Assembly (NCBI GenBank): GCA_017405525.1
Contig: JAFRAH010000033.1
Location: 1-62,091 of the forward strand
Length of the DNA: 62,091 nucleotides
Reading direction: 5' to 3'
Origin: Synergistaceae bacterium
GTDB taxonomy: Bacteria; Synergistota; Synergistia; Synergistales; Aminobacteriaceae
Part shown: piece after piece, positions 49,801 to 59,603 of the stretch
Layout: every line of letters starts with the position of its first letter
Position numbering within the stretch: position 1 is the first letter of the stretch
The notes under the pieces: generated by a model
What the model was told of the DNA's origin: nothing
The model's database searches: none
The model's input: only the letters and a program-made list of their open reading frames with translations
Position numbers and translations under genes: made by a program

Positions 49801-52285
49801 TTTCGGGAGTATCAGGAGCTTTCTTCTTCCTGGCTTTCCGGGGTGAACGTGAAAACTTCTTCTCTAACCTCATCCCATCACTGAGCATCTTCTTGAGGCG
49901 TGCCTTCACCATCCCGTGAACTGTCTTATCACTATATGAGCCGTCTTTGTGCTGCTTTCCTGCGGCTGTCCCTGTGAGTATCTCGATGCCCTCATCAATG
50001 CTGCTTACTGCCCAGACCGAGAACTTACCTTCACGTACAGCGTCAATAACTTCGGGGCTGAGCATGAGATGCCTTGCGTTGGCTTGAGGTATCATCACGC
50101 CTTGTTCACCTGTGAGGCCGGCTATCTTGCAGTACTCGTAGAAACCCTCTATCTTCTCGTTTACCCCACCGATTGGCTGGACGTTCCCGAACTGGTCAAC
50201 ACTTCCTGTTACGGCGATACCCTGCTTCAACGGGAGGCCAGAGAGTGCGGACAATATGCAGTAGAGCTCCGTAGAGCTTGCACTGTCGCCCTCAATGCCG
50301 GAATAATTCTGCTCAAACGTTATGTGTGCTGAGAGACTTAGCGGCATATCCTGTGCGTATTTCCTGCCCAAGTAGCTCGACAGTATCATCAAGCCCTTGT
50401 TGTGGATGGGGCCGGTCATCTTCACTTCACGCTCAATGTTCACGACTCCTTCCTGACCCATGAAGACATTTGCGGTTATTCTCGATGGATGTCCGAACCT
50501 GTAATCATTGAGGTCTATCACGCTGAGGCCGTTAATCTGCCCGACAACTGAGCCTGAAGTGTCAACCCGAATAACCCCGTCCCTGAATGCCCGTGCCAGC
50601 TTGTCGCGGTAAAGCCCAAGCCTGTAGTTCCTGTGCTCTATGGCCTTGATGACGTTTTCGCGCGTTACTGTGCTTCCCTGAGACCATGCGCTTGCTTCCG
50701 TGAGAAGTTCCCTGAGCCTTCCTGTCTCGACTGAAAGCAAATTCTGGTCTTCAGCTTCACGGCCTGACCACTCGATTATCTCCGAGAGTGCCGACGCGTC
50801 AAAGGGCTTCAGTTTTTGGCGGTGTATGTATTCGGCGATGTAGCGAGCCATCTTGCGCTCATTCCCGGCAGTTCGTGGCATGTCGTAATCAAAGCTGGCC
50901 TTGACCTTGAAGATCTTGCTGAACTCCGCGTCATAGTACTGCAAGAGCTCATAGATATACGGTGTGCCAGTCATTATGATTTTCAGGTTCATCTTTATGG
51001 GGGACGGCCTCAGTGATGCGACAGGAAGAGCCCCGTACTGTTCGCCCAAGTTCTCGATTGATGCCTCGCCCGTCCGCAATATTCTCTTGACCGCCTCCCA
51101 TGCCATGAAGTTCATCAGCACCTTCTCAGCGTCAAGGACGAGAAACCCCCCGTTAGCCTTGTGGAATGCCCCCGGAAGTATCCTGCGGAAGTCAGTATAC
51201 AAGTATCCTTGATGGCTCTCGTACTCGACACGTCCCGAAAGGTTGTAGTATGTCGGGCTGGTCTCCCAGATTACGGGCGCACCTTTTGCGGGGTCATTGC
51301 TGACGAATAGGTTTGCCTGATAGCGCGTGAAGTCTACTTCTGCGTTCTCCTCACGAGCCGCCGTAACGAATGCCCCGAAGTTCTCGATGACATCATCCGT
51401 CATTGCGTCAAACCATTTCAGGAGTGCTTCATTGCCTGAGTATTTCCCGCGTATCTCGTCCATGCATGGGGTTATTGCCGCCCGGCATATCTCGGAGTCT
51501 AGTTTGCTGAGCTTCTCCTTTAGTGCCTTCTCCATGTCGCGGATCTCACGCATTCCTGAGAGTGTACGTTGTGAGATTCTTTCGCTGATGGCCTGATACT
51601 TCTTCTGCTTCTTGCTGTCTAGGGCTTCGTATTCCTCCGGCTTGAGTTCGCGGGTGATTTCGTGGCCTTCCTCGTCCTTGTCCTTGATGAGGGGGATGCT
51701 GATAAACCCCTGCGGCGTTCGCTTAAGGGAGAAATGTTCACGTTCTGCCCTTGCCTTGAGCTTGTCCATTATTGCCCCGGCCTTCTCCTGGAACTCCTTG
51801 ACGTGCAAGGCTTTTGCGTCCTCATACTGCGACTGCTCGAATGCCCGGCTGATTACTGCCTTAAGATCCTTCAGGAGTTCATCGAGCTCATCGGATAACT
51901 TCTTGCCCCTGCCTGCCTGAACTGAGACCGCCAAGGGTTCACCGGGCTTGCTGAAGTTGTAGAGGTATAACCAGTCATCAGGTGCAGGGAGATCCCCGGC
52001 CATGCTTTCGAGGCGTTCGAGTATGTAGCTGGTTCGTCCGCTTCCGGGCTGACCGACCACGAAGATGTTGTAGCCCCTACCGTCAACATTGAGGCCGAAC
52101 TCTAGGGACTCTACGGCTCTCTGCTGACCGATGAGGGGTTCGGGTTTTCGTGTTTTCGTGAGTGCAATATCATCGGTTGTGCTTAGTTTCCAGCTCTCAA
52201 CCGGCTTAATCCTTCTGAGTTTTTCGGGTGTTAGTCTGTACCGTGAACTTACGGCGGTAATTGGTTCAAAGTTTTTTTTCCCCAC
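49793..52285 (-). CDS. Lon-related AAA protease (AAA_32/Lon_C type)
   Basis: 830 residues. N-terminal ATPase region with GQPGSGRTS (78-86); the usual Walker A lysine is arginine (R84), which is common in this Lon-related family. A long helical insertion (about 150-290), NGGFLVLDAEKVL (Walker B-like) and the C-terminal Lon protease domain with S668 in EGDSASS and K711 in GGVNEKI, the Ser-Lys pair at the normal 43-residue distance. Cytoplasmic protein quality control is likely. The tail is very basic. GTG start directly after the fucosyltransferase stop. Confidence 0.92.
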   Translation of the reverse strand: MGKKNFEPITAVSSRYRLTPEKLRRIKPVESWKLSTTDDIALTKTRKPEPLIGQQRAVESLEFGLNVDGRGYNIFVVGQPGSGRTSYILERLESMAGDLPAPDDWLYLYNFSKPGEPLAVSVQAGRGKKLSDELDELLKDLKAVISRAFEQSQYEDAKALHVKEFQEKAGAIMDKLKARAEREHFSLKRTPQGFISIPLIKDKDEEGHEITRELKPEEYEALDSKKQKKYQAISERISQRTLSGMREIRDMEKALKEKLSKLDSEICRAAITPCMDEIRGKYSGNEALLKWFDAMTDDVIENFGAFVTAAREENAEVDFTRYQANLFVSNDPAKGAPVIWETSPTYYNLSGRVEYESHQGYLYTDFRRILPGAFHKANGGFLVLDAEKVLMNFMAWEAVKRILRTGEASIENLGEQYGALPVASLRPSPIKMNLKIIMTGTPYIYELLQYYDAEFSKIFKVKASFDYDMPRTAGNERKMARYIAEYIHRQKLKPFDASALSEIIEWSGREAEDQNLLSVETGRLRELLTEASAWSQGSTVTRENVIKAIEHRNYRLGLYRDKLARAFRDGVIRVDTSGSVVGQINGLSVIDLNDYRFGHPSRITANVFMGQEGVVNIEREVKMTGPIHNKGLMILSSYLGRKYAQDMPLSLSAHITFEQNYSGIEGDSASSTELYCILSALSGLPLKQGIAVTGSVDQFGNVQPIGGVNEKIEGFYEYCKIAGLTGEQGVMIPQANARHLMLSPEVIDAVREGKFSVWAVSSIDEGIEILTGTAAGKQHKDGSYSDKTVHGMVKARLKKMLSDGMRLEKKFSRSPRKARKKKAPDTPENG

Positions 52286-53405
52286 TTAAAATTTATGCTC
52301 CTTTAAGAAATCATCTATATCAACCTTCGGCAAAGGGAATATTCTCCCCTTAAGTTTCATGAATACTTTGCGGAGAAACTTGGGATCTGTGTACTTCCAG
52401 ATATAGCTCCTCCCTCCGGCAAAACACCTCCAGCAAATATCGGCATAAGTACCTTCAGGTCTTCTTCTTGCCTTTTCGAGCGGCTGGGAAAAGATGTTGA
52501 CCGTGAACTTCCTCAATTCCTCAAGCTCCCTGTCAGAATTCTTCTTCTGCTCTTCTGTCTGCCATGGCCTGCTCACCATCCAGCCCCAAAGGTCATCATC
52601 TTCATCAATTTCCTTCACACGCTTTATGACCTCATCAATGCTGCTATAGTCATTGCAGTTCACGAAGGCTTCAGGGTTGAACTCTTCAGCCACAAACCTG
52701 TTGCCCCAGTATATAGGCACGGTGTGGGCGAGAAAACTGGATATGAGTTTCTCTGTCGTGTAGCCGTCATACATTGCATTTTCAGCAGCTATTGAGAACT
52801 TGTACATGCTCTTGATCTCAATGCTCGTATTAAACCAATCCCCCCCCCCCCCCAGTAATTAGTGCACCGACATTGTTCGCATAAGGGCCGAGAGAATCTG
52901 CCCTCCTGTATTCCGAAACAGCCCTGAAGAGATTATCACGGGCAGGGTTTGCATTGCCGTTTGAGTAGAGGAAGTTGCAGAAACCGGGCTTGCCCTGAAG
53001 GAGTGATTTTGCCTCCCCGACGCTGTTAATGGGATTGTCCCGAAGACCTGCCCACAAAAAACTCCTGAGCCTTGCCGCTCTGTCCCTGAATGAGAGATGC
53101 CAGTCCCACGACAGAGAATAGTCGAATATATTGAAGTCCGGGGAGACCGCCTCACCTGCATAGAATATTGTTATCGGGAACTTCCCGGTTTCAGGATTCC
53201 TCCTGTACGCGTACTTCAGGAACAATGAGGCCCAGCTAGGAGAGTCATAGACGCAGCTGGTGGCAAGAACGTAGTCAGGGTTCTCATCGTCCCAGACAAA
53301 ACTTGAGGCTATCGGTGTGTCCTTAATGCGGAGAAGGCTCAAAGCTCCCTCGACATTCCTGGCATATGGGGTAACGCAGTATATCCGTATTTTTCGTTCA
53401 GGCAT
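52286..53405 (-). pseudogene. Alpha-1,3-fucosyltransferase-like (GT10) gene, phase-off by a 14-G tract
   Basis: Reads leftward from ATG 53405 (GGAGG upstream). The first frame gives a GT10 N-terminal domain, then a run of 14 Gs (52853-52840) and a stop. The other frame goes on as DWFNTSIEIKSMYKFSIAAEN, then GYTTEKLISSF, HTVPIYWGN and FNPEAFVNCNDY, the strongly conserved fucosyltransferase core. With 13 Gs (or 16) the two halves join into 372 residues. H. pylori fucosyltransferases vary phase through similar tracts. It would add fucose or a related sugar to surface glycans. OFF as sequenced; tract length may also vary within the population or by sequencing error. Confidence 0.88.
52840..52853. 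repeat. 14-base homopolymer (C on plus strand) inside the fucosyltransferase gene
   Basis: An uninterrupted run of 14 Cs, the only such tract in the window. Loss of one base restores the GT10 reading frame. Confidence 0.93.
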
Positions 53406-53429
53406 CTGTAAACAGTCCTCCAGTCATGA

Positions 53430-54329
53430 TTATTCTGACAAGCATTTATTGGCGGCAAGCATCTCTATCACTGCCCGGTCATCCCCCTCAACTACAACAC
53501 TGCTCATTCTCTCGTATTCCTCATAGCCTCCCAGTGTGTCGAGAACATCAAGGACATATTCCCTTTCACGCCCGTCAAAGCGATTCGTGAGAAGCCCGAA
53601 GAGTATTGCCCCCCTCGTGAACCAGTTGCAGAGGTCATCAGACACCGAGATAACGTCATAGTACATCAGGGCAAAATCAAAGTCGTCCTGTTCCTGAGAG
53701 TCTGAATTGTCGTCAGGCTCCTCAAGGTATCCGAGCATGTAGAACGGAATATCCGGCGAGAGCATCAGTGCGTCCCAGAACATATTTGCGCATACGGCCA
53801 TGCTCCGACCCGGCGCAGTCATCCATGCCGCAACAAGCCTCGAATACCCCCACGCAGGATAGTGCTCCTCGTCCTTCATCGTCTCAGATAGTATCTTGTG
53901 CCATTCCTTGAGCTCAATCAGGAGACGGTAATACAGCGTCTTCATGTCCTGTTCGTTTTCCTGAGCGTCAGGGTCATCGCTTGAGGCAATAATCTTCAGT
54001 GCCTCCTCACAGGCTGAAAGGGCATCGCTGAAATTTCCGTCCGAAAAATACGTGTAGGCCAGCCTCTCGTTCACCGTAAGGCGCAAAATCTCCCGGTCTT
54101 CGGGCTTGCAGTTCCCTTCAGCGTCAAGTGAGGCCATTGCGCGGGAAAGTATCCTTATGCGTTCCTCCGGGTCTTCCGTGTTGTCGGCAATGATGATCAA
54201 TGCGTCAGTGTTTTCCGGCGAAAGTTCGAGCACCTGCCGGGCTATCGAGACTGAACGCGCGGGGCTGTTCGTGCTCCATGCCATGCTTAGGAGCTGGTCA
54301 ATCCGTGAAGTCTTGTTGTCCCTGCCCAT
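53430..54329 (-). CDS. TPR-like helical protein of unknown function
   Basis: 299 residues from the ATG at 54329, which overlaps the previous stop as TGATG; an ATG at 54344 is also open. No signal peptide. The first ~140 residues look like TPR-type helical pairs (SIARQVLELSPENTDALIIIAD, ERLAYTYFSDGNFSDALSACEEALKI). The rest is acidic, with a DDNSDSQEQDDFDF stretch near 205. No catalytic motif is seen. It lies between a secreted protein gene and the fucosyltransferase in one leftward operon. Confidence 0.75.
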   Translation of the reverse strand: MGRDNKTSRIDQLLSMAWSTNSPARSVSIARQVLELSPENTDALIIIADNTEDPEERIRILSRAMASLDAEGNCKPEDREILRLTVNERLAYTYFSDGNFSDALSACEEALKIIASSDDPDAQENEQDMKTLYYRLLIELKEWHKILSETMKDEEHYPAWGYSRLVAAWMTAPGRSMAVCANMFWDALMLSPDIPFYMLGYLEEPDDNSDSQEQDDFDFALMYYDVISVSDDLCNWFTRGAILFGLLTNRFDGREREYVLDVLDTLGGYEEYERMSSVVVEGDDRAVIEMLAANKCLSE

Positions 54330-55183
54330 CAGTCCACGTCCCATTGTCCGCCGTTATTGTTGTTGTTCTGAGGTGTGGTGTTGCCGCCAGAGTTGCCGGA
54401 AGTGTCGCGCATTGAGGTTGTTGCGGTCTCATTGCCTCCGCCTGAGCCTGTCTCACTGTATGCCCTGAGACTGCCGATTACTACGCGGCCTCCCCAGATC
54501 ATCCCCCACTGCCGGGACAAGTCAGCGACCTCTACGGGTTCACCGCCCATGTACCACGCGTTGTGCCTCCTGAGTTCCCCGGCAATCCACGGGGATAAAC
54601 GCTTCAGCATCTGCCATGTGTATTCGCCTGGGTTGGGGGTGAGCTTCTTCCACCTGTCGCCGAGCCATATCCAGACATGCGGCTTGCTCGTGTTCCATGC
54701 AATTATTGTGTTTATGTAGCTGTCATTGAGCCAGCCCATTCGGTTGCACCTATATTCCCGGATCTTGAGGAACTCCGGGCTGTCGAGGTACTTTCCCCAC
54801 GTCCAGACTGCCGCGATTCTTGCGAGCCCCGGAACATTCGAGGGGACTACCGACCCGACAAGTATATTCGTCGGCCTTATTGTCCCGTCAGTACCAAGCT
54901 GGCCGTATACCCACCTGTTCTCGGCTATCTGTGCTACAGGGAAACCGTCAAACGTCGCGTACCATCCTGCGGGCAGGTCCCTGGGCTTCCAGATCTCGAA
55001 GTTCATCGCATATGCCTTCTGGTATGCGGCCATGACCACGCCCGAATATGTCCGTGCATCGTAGAGCTCGACACCTCCGGGGACAACCGCAAGACGTTCA
55101 GCAGCCTGTGAATTTCCGGGAGGCATGAACATGATGAAAAGGGCTGTGATTATTGCTGATGGTTTTATTTTCATGGGGGACAA
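54329..55183 (-). CDS. Exported protein of unknown function
   Basis: 284 residues from a TTG at 55183 (GAGGTG 8 nt upstream; ATG 55174 is an alternative). Signal peptide (AIITALFIMFMPPGNSQA). The body is rich in tryptophan and glycine (WKPRDLPAGWYATFDG, VWIWLGDRWKKL, WGMIWGGRVV), suggesting a beta-rich carbohydrate- or cell-wall-facing protein. The tail is low-complexity: serine/glycine/asparagine with a run of five asparagines. Not recognised as a known family. Its stop overlaps the start of the TPR-like gene by one base. Confidence 0.7.
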   Translation of the reverse strand: MSPMKIKPSAIITALFIMFMPPGNSQAAERLAVVPGGVELYDARTYSGVVMAAYQKAYAMNFEIWKPRDLPAGWYATFDGFPVAQIAENRWVYGQLGTDGTIRPTNILVGSVVPSNVPGLARIAAVWTWGKYLDSPEFLKIREYRCNRMGWLNDSYINTIIAWNTSKPHVWIWLGDRWKKLTPNPGEYTWQMLKRLSPWIAGELRRHNAWYMGGEPVEVADLSRQWGMIWGGRVVIGSLRAYSETGSGGGNETATTSMRDTSGNSGGNTTPQNNNNNGGQWDVD

Positions 55184-55262
55184 AATTTTTTCACCTCTTG
55201 AGTGTTTCGTTAGTGCGTCAGTTTTTCACATTATAGCTAACTCTTGATATTAGCGCAAAAAA

Positions 55263-55290
55263 CAAAAAAGCCCCCCGTCAATGAGGGAGC
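55263..55290 (-). terminator. Rho-independent terminator after the M48 peptidase
   Basis: On the minus strand GC(T)CCC and GGG(GG)GC pair around an 8-nt loop and are followed by six Ts. Confidence 0.75.
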
Positions 55291-55295
55291 AATGT

Positions 55296-55928
55296 CTATT
55301 TTCCGCTGACTTCCTTTGCCTTGTCCATGAGATGCTTAAGCCTCCTCGCAGTTGGCGGGTGTGAGTTGAATCCGTTAGGCTGTGTCTCGTAGTTGTTGTC
55401 CTTAAAGGCCTTCATTGCCCGGTAAAGTCCATAGGGGTCATAGCCTGCCTTCTTGAGGAGAACTGTTCCGTAGTCGTCAGCCTCGACCTCCTGCCCGCGC
55501 GAAAATCCACTCTCAGCCAAATTCATCCCTATGTTCCCTGCTGCCTGAGCCGCCGCGCCTGCAGTGCCGCCAATCCGTCCCAGCAATGTCCCGGCAATCG
55601 CCCAGCCGACAGCACGCCCTACTCCCTTCTTGTAGTGCCCAAGCCTCACATGGCCGATCTCGTGGCCAAGTACACCGGCTATCTCGTCCTCATTGTTCAG
55701 TATCCTCATGAGCCCGGTTGTAACGTGGACGCTGTAATTTTTCTCTGACTGGAATTTTACCCAAGCATTTGGAGCGTTGTCGTTCTCGAAATTTATCTTG
55801 ACCACATTGAAACCATCAGCCTTAGCGATTCTTGCCCATGCCGCCTCGACTACCTCCTTGCTGATTTGGGCACTGGCACTTGCGCACGAGAGCATCACAA
55901 AAAACATAACCGCCATAAATTTACGCAT
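55296..55928 (-). CDS. Exported M48-family zinc metallopeptidase
   Basis: 210 residues with a signal peptide (cleavage around SASA-Q). Zinc-binding HEIGH at 89-93 in VLGHEIGHVRLGH, third ligand in FSRGQEVEADDYG (glutamate in EVEAD), and NGFNSHPPTARRLKHL near the end, all typical of the small periplasmic M48 (LoiP/YcaL-like) peptidases that degrade misfolded envelope proteins. Single-gene unit with its own terminator. Confidence 0.94.
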   Translation of the reverse strand: MRKFMAVMFFVMLSCASASAQISKEVVEAAWARIAKADGFNVVKINFENDNAPNAWVKFQSEKNYSVHVTTGLMRILNNEDEIAGVLGHEIGHVRLGHYKKGVGRAVGWAIAGTLLGRIGGTAGAAAQAAGNIGMNLAESGFSRGQEVEADDYGTVLLKKAGYDPYGLYRAMKAFKDNNYETQPNGFNSHPPTARRLKHLMDKAKEVSGK

Positions 55929-55954
55929 GACTATTCACCTTCCTTAGTGTTGGG

Positions 55955-55989
55955 AAAAAAAATGCCGCCGCAATGAAACACGGCGACAC
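55955..55989 (-). terminator. Rho-independent terminator after the fusion transporter
   Basis: On the minus strand TGTCGCCG pairs with CGGCGGCA (one G-U) around a ~10-nt loop and is followed by eight Ts. Confidence 0.82.
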
Positions 55990-56008
55990 TTGATTTACAG
56001 TGCAAACC

Positions 56009-58363
56009 CTACAGCGGGGTTACTCCGAGGACTATGCAGGCAACGATAGCGAGGATACTTACTCCCCAGATCCACGCAAGGGAGTACTTTATGTGTTCGC
56101 CCACGTCAATCTCAAGAAGTCCCAGGCCGAGATACATTGCCGGGCTCAACGGGGAAATCATTACGCCGACGTTCTCAGCCACAAGAAGAACGCACGCAAC
56201 ATCCATCGGGTTCACTCCGAACTGTGAGGCTATACCCACAACAACAGGAAGAAGTCCGAAGTAGAACGAGTCGGTGCCCAGGCACATGATGAGGGGAACA
56301 GCAAAGCACGCTACGATGAAGTGTGTATAGCGTCCGAGATCCGGCGGGATAATCGTAACCACTGCGCTGGCCATGGCGTTAAGCATTCCCGTACCACTGA
56401 GCACGCCCGTGAAGATGCCTGCCGCAAACAGCGTAACTACCATCGACATTGCCGCAACTCCGTAATTCTTGAGCCTTCCGTTTTGTTCCTTGAGGCTCTT
56501 GATGTTGAACGGGAGGGTGAGCGCGAGGGCAAGCATGAATGTGTATGCAGGGTTGAGCAGTCCCATCATAAGGACAACGATTACCGCAACGACAATCAAG
56601 AAGTTGTACCACTGGAGGGCTGTTGAGACCTTTGCGGCCTTCTCTGCTTCGGCTTTCTCTTCGGCGATTGTGTCGTCAGCAGTGAGGCCGAGCTTCTTGA
56701 TGCGTCTCTTCTGGATGCCGCTCTGAAGTAATGCCACCGCAAACGTAATAACGAGCATTGCACCCTGAACCGGCAGTAACCTGTGCCAGAGAATGTTGGG
56801 GTCTGTCTCAAGGACTGTAGCCGCCCTGATTGTCGGGCCACCCCACGGGCAGACGTTCATGACACCGATAGCAACGCAGACAAGCATCATTAACGCCCTG
56901 TTGTCCATCTTGAGCTTCTTGAACAGCGGGAGCATTGCAGTGATGGTGATGATGAACGTTGTAGCTCCTGAGCCGTCAAGGTGTCCGATTACAGCAACCG
57001 CCGCCGTCGCAAGGAGAACAAGCGTTACGTTAGTTCCTGCCTTCTTGATGAGGAAGTTGACGATTGGGTCAAAGACTCCCTGATCGCTCATGAGTGAGAA
57101 GAATGAGATAGAGAACACGAAAAGCGACACAGTACTAACCATCTTGCTTATGCCAGAGGCCGCGAACTTGTTGACGACCAGAGGGTCAAACCCTGCAATG
57201 AGTGCCGCAATTGTCGGAAGGAGTATAAACGCAATCGGAGGGATGACGATTTTTTTGATGAGGCAGATGATGAGGACCAACACCATCACGAAACCGATTA
57301 TTGCGAGCTTGGGCGAGGGAGCAGCTTTCGGGGCAGCCTTCTTGTCCTTAGCGGCAGGTGCGGGCTTCAGCATGTCGGTGAAGGATTTGTACTCATCACT
57401 AAGTGCCTTCTGGTATTCTTCGGCGGGAGCATAGCCGGGTCTCTCGTCATAGCCACCCTGCTGGAGAAAGTCATTCCACTCTGAGGTCTTGACACCTTCA
57501 GCGATTATTGCACCGAGTGCGTCAATTGCCTCTTGAGGAGTTCCCTTCTTGGCGAAAATTCCGCGTTCTGAGCCCAAGAATGCATTGATGCCGAGTTCCT
57601 TCGAGCACTCAACGCTGGGGTAACGGTTCATTCTCTTTTCGGCAAGTACTAGCATCGGGATGATTTCGCCCGCGCTAATCTGCTCCTCAATCTCCTGAGT
57701 GCCGGTAACCATGAGGTCAATCTGTCCGCGGAGCAATGCCTCAGTCATTCCGCCGCCTGTGGGGTAATCAACCTCAAGGATATTCAGGCCCTCAGTAGCC
57801 TGCTGGAACGACAGGCCGTCAACGCCTATCCTCGTGATCATTCCTACACTGACGCTGAAGGGGTGAGCCTTGATGTAGTCCCTGAGTTCGCTGAAGGTCT
57901 TGAAGCCGCGCTCCTCCATTGCCGCACGTGAGGTAGCGATAACGTCGATTGCATGGACGAGGCGCGCAACAGGTACGAACTCATCGAGGAACTTGAACTT
58001 CATCTCACCTACAATGTCCTGAATGAGGAGGCTCTGAGTCCCGAGCATGAAGGTATAGCCATCCGCGGGCTGTTCACGGGTGAATGACGCACCATTAACG
58101 CCGTTGCCTCCCGTAACGTTGACGACCTCGACCTTCTGGCCGGTTGCCTTCTCGATGACGGGGACTATTGCACGCAGGGTAGCATCAGCACCGCCGCCTT
58201 CACCCCAAGGGCATATGATCCTTATGGGACGGTCGAACTTCCAGCCTGACGGGGCAGGGGAAGGGTCAGCACCAACCGCAGGGGACTCATCCGCCGCGAA
58301 TGATGCCGTACATAATGAGAGCGCAAGTAATACAGTGAATAATGAAAGTGATAACCTTTTCAC
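56009..58363 (-). CDS. Fusion of a TctC-type binding protein with a CitMHS-type transporter
   Basis: 784 residues from the GTG at 58363, chosen for AGGAGG ~10 nt upstream and a proper signal peptide (LSLSLFTVLLALSLCTASFA). Residues about 35-330 are a tripartite-tricarboxylate (TctC/Bug) binding protein: RPIRIICPWGEGGGADATLR, VEVVNVTGGNGVNG, GYTFMLGT and a late GIFAKKGTPQEAIDAL. An alanine/lysine/proline linker (about 340-360) leads into a 12-helix ion transporter of the citrate CitMHS family (IGHLDGSGATTFI, GVMNVCPWGGPT, MCLGTDSFYFGLLP). Tct binding proteins normally work with TctA/TctB. A covalent link to a secondary carrier suggests high-affinity uptake of a dicarboxylate or tricarboxylate. 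Confidence 0.9.
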   Translation of the reverse strand: MKRLSLSLFTVLLALSLCTASFAADESPAVGADPSPAPSGWKFDRPIRIICPWGEGGGADATLRAIVPVIEKATGQKVEVVNVTGGNGVNGASFTREQPADGYTFMLGTQSLLIQDIVGEMKFKFLDEFVPVARLVHAIDVIATSRAAMEERGFKTFSELRDYIKAHPFSVSVGMITRIGVDGLSFQQATEGLNILEVDYPTGGGMTEALLRGQIDLMVTGTQEIEEQISAGEIIPMLVLAEKRMNRYPSVECSKELGINAFLGSERGIFAKKGTPQEAIDALGAIIAEGVKTSEWNDFLQQGGYDERPGYAPAEEYQKALSDEYKSFTDMLKPAPAAKDKKAAPKAAPSPKLAIIGFVMVLVLIICLIKKIVIPPIAFILLPTIAALIAGFDPLVVNKFAASGISKMVSTVSLFVFSISFFSLMSDQGVFDPIVNFLIKKAGTNVTLVLLATAAVAVIGHLDGSGATTFIITITAMLPLFKKLKMDNRALMMLVCVAIGVMNVCPWGGPTIRAATVLETDPNILWHRLLPVQGAMLVITFAVALLQSGIQKRRIKKLGLTADDTIAEEKAEAEKAAKVSTALQWYNFLIVVAVIVVLMMGLLNPAYTFMLALALTLPFNIKSLKEQNGRLKNYGVAAMSMVVTLFAAGIFTGVLSGTGMLNAMASAVVTIIPPDLGRYTHFIVACFAVPLIMCLGTDSFYFGLLPVVVGIASQFGVNPMDVACVLLVAENVGVMISPLSPAMYLGLGLLEIDVGEHIKYSLAWIWGVSILAIVACIVLGVTPL

Positions 58364-58502
58364 CTTACAACTTACCTCCTGATAAAATTTTGGTTGGATT
58401 GAAATATTATAGCGGAATAAATAACTACTTGCCATTATGCATTTTGACGGGGTGATATACTATGCAGAAATTTTTGACAACTTAACAGGGAGTGAATACA
58501 CC

Positions 58503-59591
58503 TTGCAGAAAAAGTTCAACGTCGGCGTTCTTGGTGCTACGGGAATGGTCGGTCAAAGGTTCATCCAGATACTTCACAATCATCCGTGGTTCAACGTAAA
58601 AGTTATAGCGGCTTCCCCCAACAGCAAGGGCAAAACCTACGCTGAGGCCATGAGTGGCAGATGGCTACTTGATGAGCCAATCCCCGAAAACGTAAAGGGC
58701 TTAGTCCTCCGTGATGTGAATGACGTTAATGGCGTTTCTGATGATGTGGATTTCGTGTTCAGTGCGGTCAACCTCACCAAGGACGAGATAAAGGCCATCG
58801 AGGAGGAATACGCGAAGACTGAGACCCCTGTAGTCTCGAACAACTCAGCCCATCGCTGGACTACCGACGTTCCCATGATTATCCCGGAAATCAACCCCGA
58901 ACATGCAGAGATTATCCCCATACAACGAAAGAGGCTCGGAACTTCACGGGGCTTCATCGCCGTAAAGCCTAACTGCTCGATACAGTCATACGCTCCAGCT
59001 TTTGCGGCATGGCGTGAGTATGAACCCTATGAGGCAATCGTTACGACCTACCAGGCAATCTCAGGGGCGGGCAAAAACTTCTCTACATGGCCGGAAATGG
59101 TCGGCAATGTCATTCCCTACATTGGCGGCGAGGAAGAGAAGAGCGAGAAAGAACCCCTCCGAATTTTCGGACGAATTGAGGGAGGCCAGATAGTCCCGGC
59201 AAGTGAACCGTCAATCTCCGCCCAGTGCATCAGGATACCCGTGCTCTATGGACACACAGCGGCAACGTTCGTGAAGTTCAGGAAGCCAGCCCCAAGCAAG
59301 GAAGTCCTCATCGAGAAGCTGAACAGTTTTTCGGGAATCCCGCAGAGTGCAAAGCTCCCGACAGCCCCGGCTCAGTTCATCAGGTACATGGAGGAGGACA
59401 ACAGGCCGCAGGTAGCTCTTGACGTGAACTATGAGGGAGGAATGGGCGTATCAATCGGGAGGCTCAGACCTGACACGGTATATGACTGGAAGTTTGTCGG
59501 GCTCTCACACAACACGTTGAGGGGTGCGGCAGGCGGTGCGGTTGAGTGCGCTGAACTCCTCGTTCACATGAAGTACATTGAGGCGAAATAA
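58503..59591 (+). CDS. asd: Aspartate-semialdehyde dehydrogenase
   Basis: Second step of the aspartate pathway: aspartyl phosphate to aspartate semialdehyde with NADPH. 362 residues from a TTG at 58503, 10 nt after GGGAG, giving the proper N-terminus before NVGVLGATGMVGQRF. Catalytic cysteine in KPNCSIQ, with SGAGKNFSTWPEM and a late IPVLYGHTAATFV histidine region. Sequence type is the archaeal/fungal branch, not the E. coli branch. First gene of asd-hom-lysC. Confidence 0.95.
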   Translation: MQKKFNVGVLGATGMVGQRFIQILHNHPWFNVKVIAASPNSKGKTYAEAMSGRWLLDEPIPENVKGLVLRDVNDVNGVSDDVDFVFSAVNLTKDEIKAIEEEYAKTETPVVSNNSAHRWTTDVPMIIPEINPEHAEIIPIQRKRLGTSRGFIAVKPNCSIQSYAPAFAAWREYEPYEAIVTTYQAISGAGKNFSTWPEMVGNVIPYIGGEEEKSEKEPLRIFGRIEGGQIVPASEPSISAQCIRIPVLYGHTAATFVKFRKPAPSKEVLIEKLNSFSGIPQSAKLPTAPAQFIRYMEEDNRPQVALDVNYEGGMGVSIGRLRPDTVYDWKFVGLSHNTLRGAAGGAVECAELLVHMKYIEAK

Positions 59592-59603
59592 CGGGGTGAA
59601 GAG

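Noticed and set aside
49793-52285. Loss of ATPase function in the Lon-related protease because Walker A lysine is arginine
   Set aside because: Arginine at this place is common in this Lon-related family, so it is not evidence of decay.
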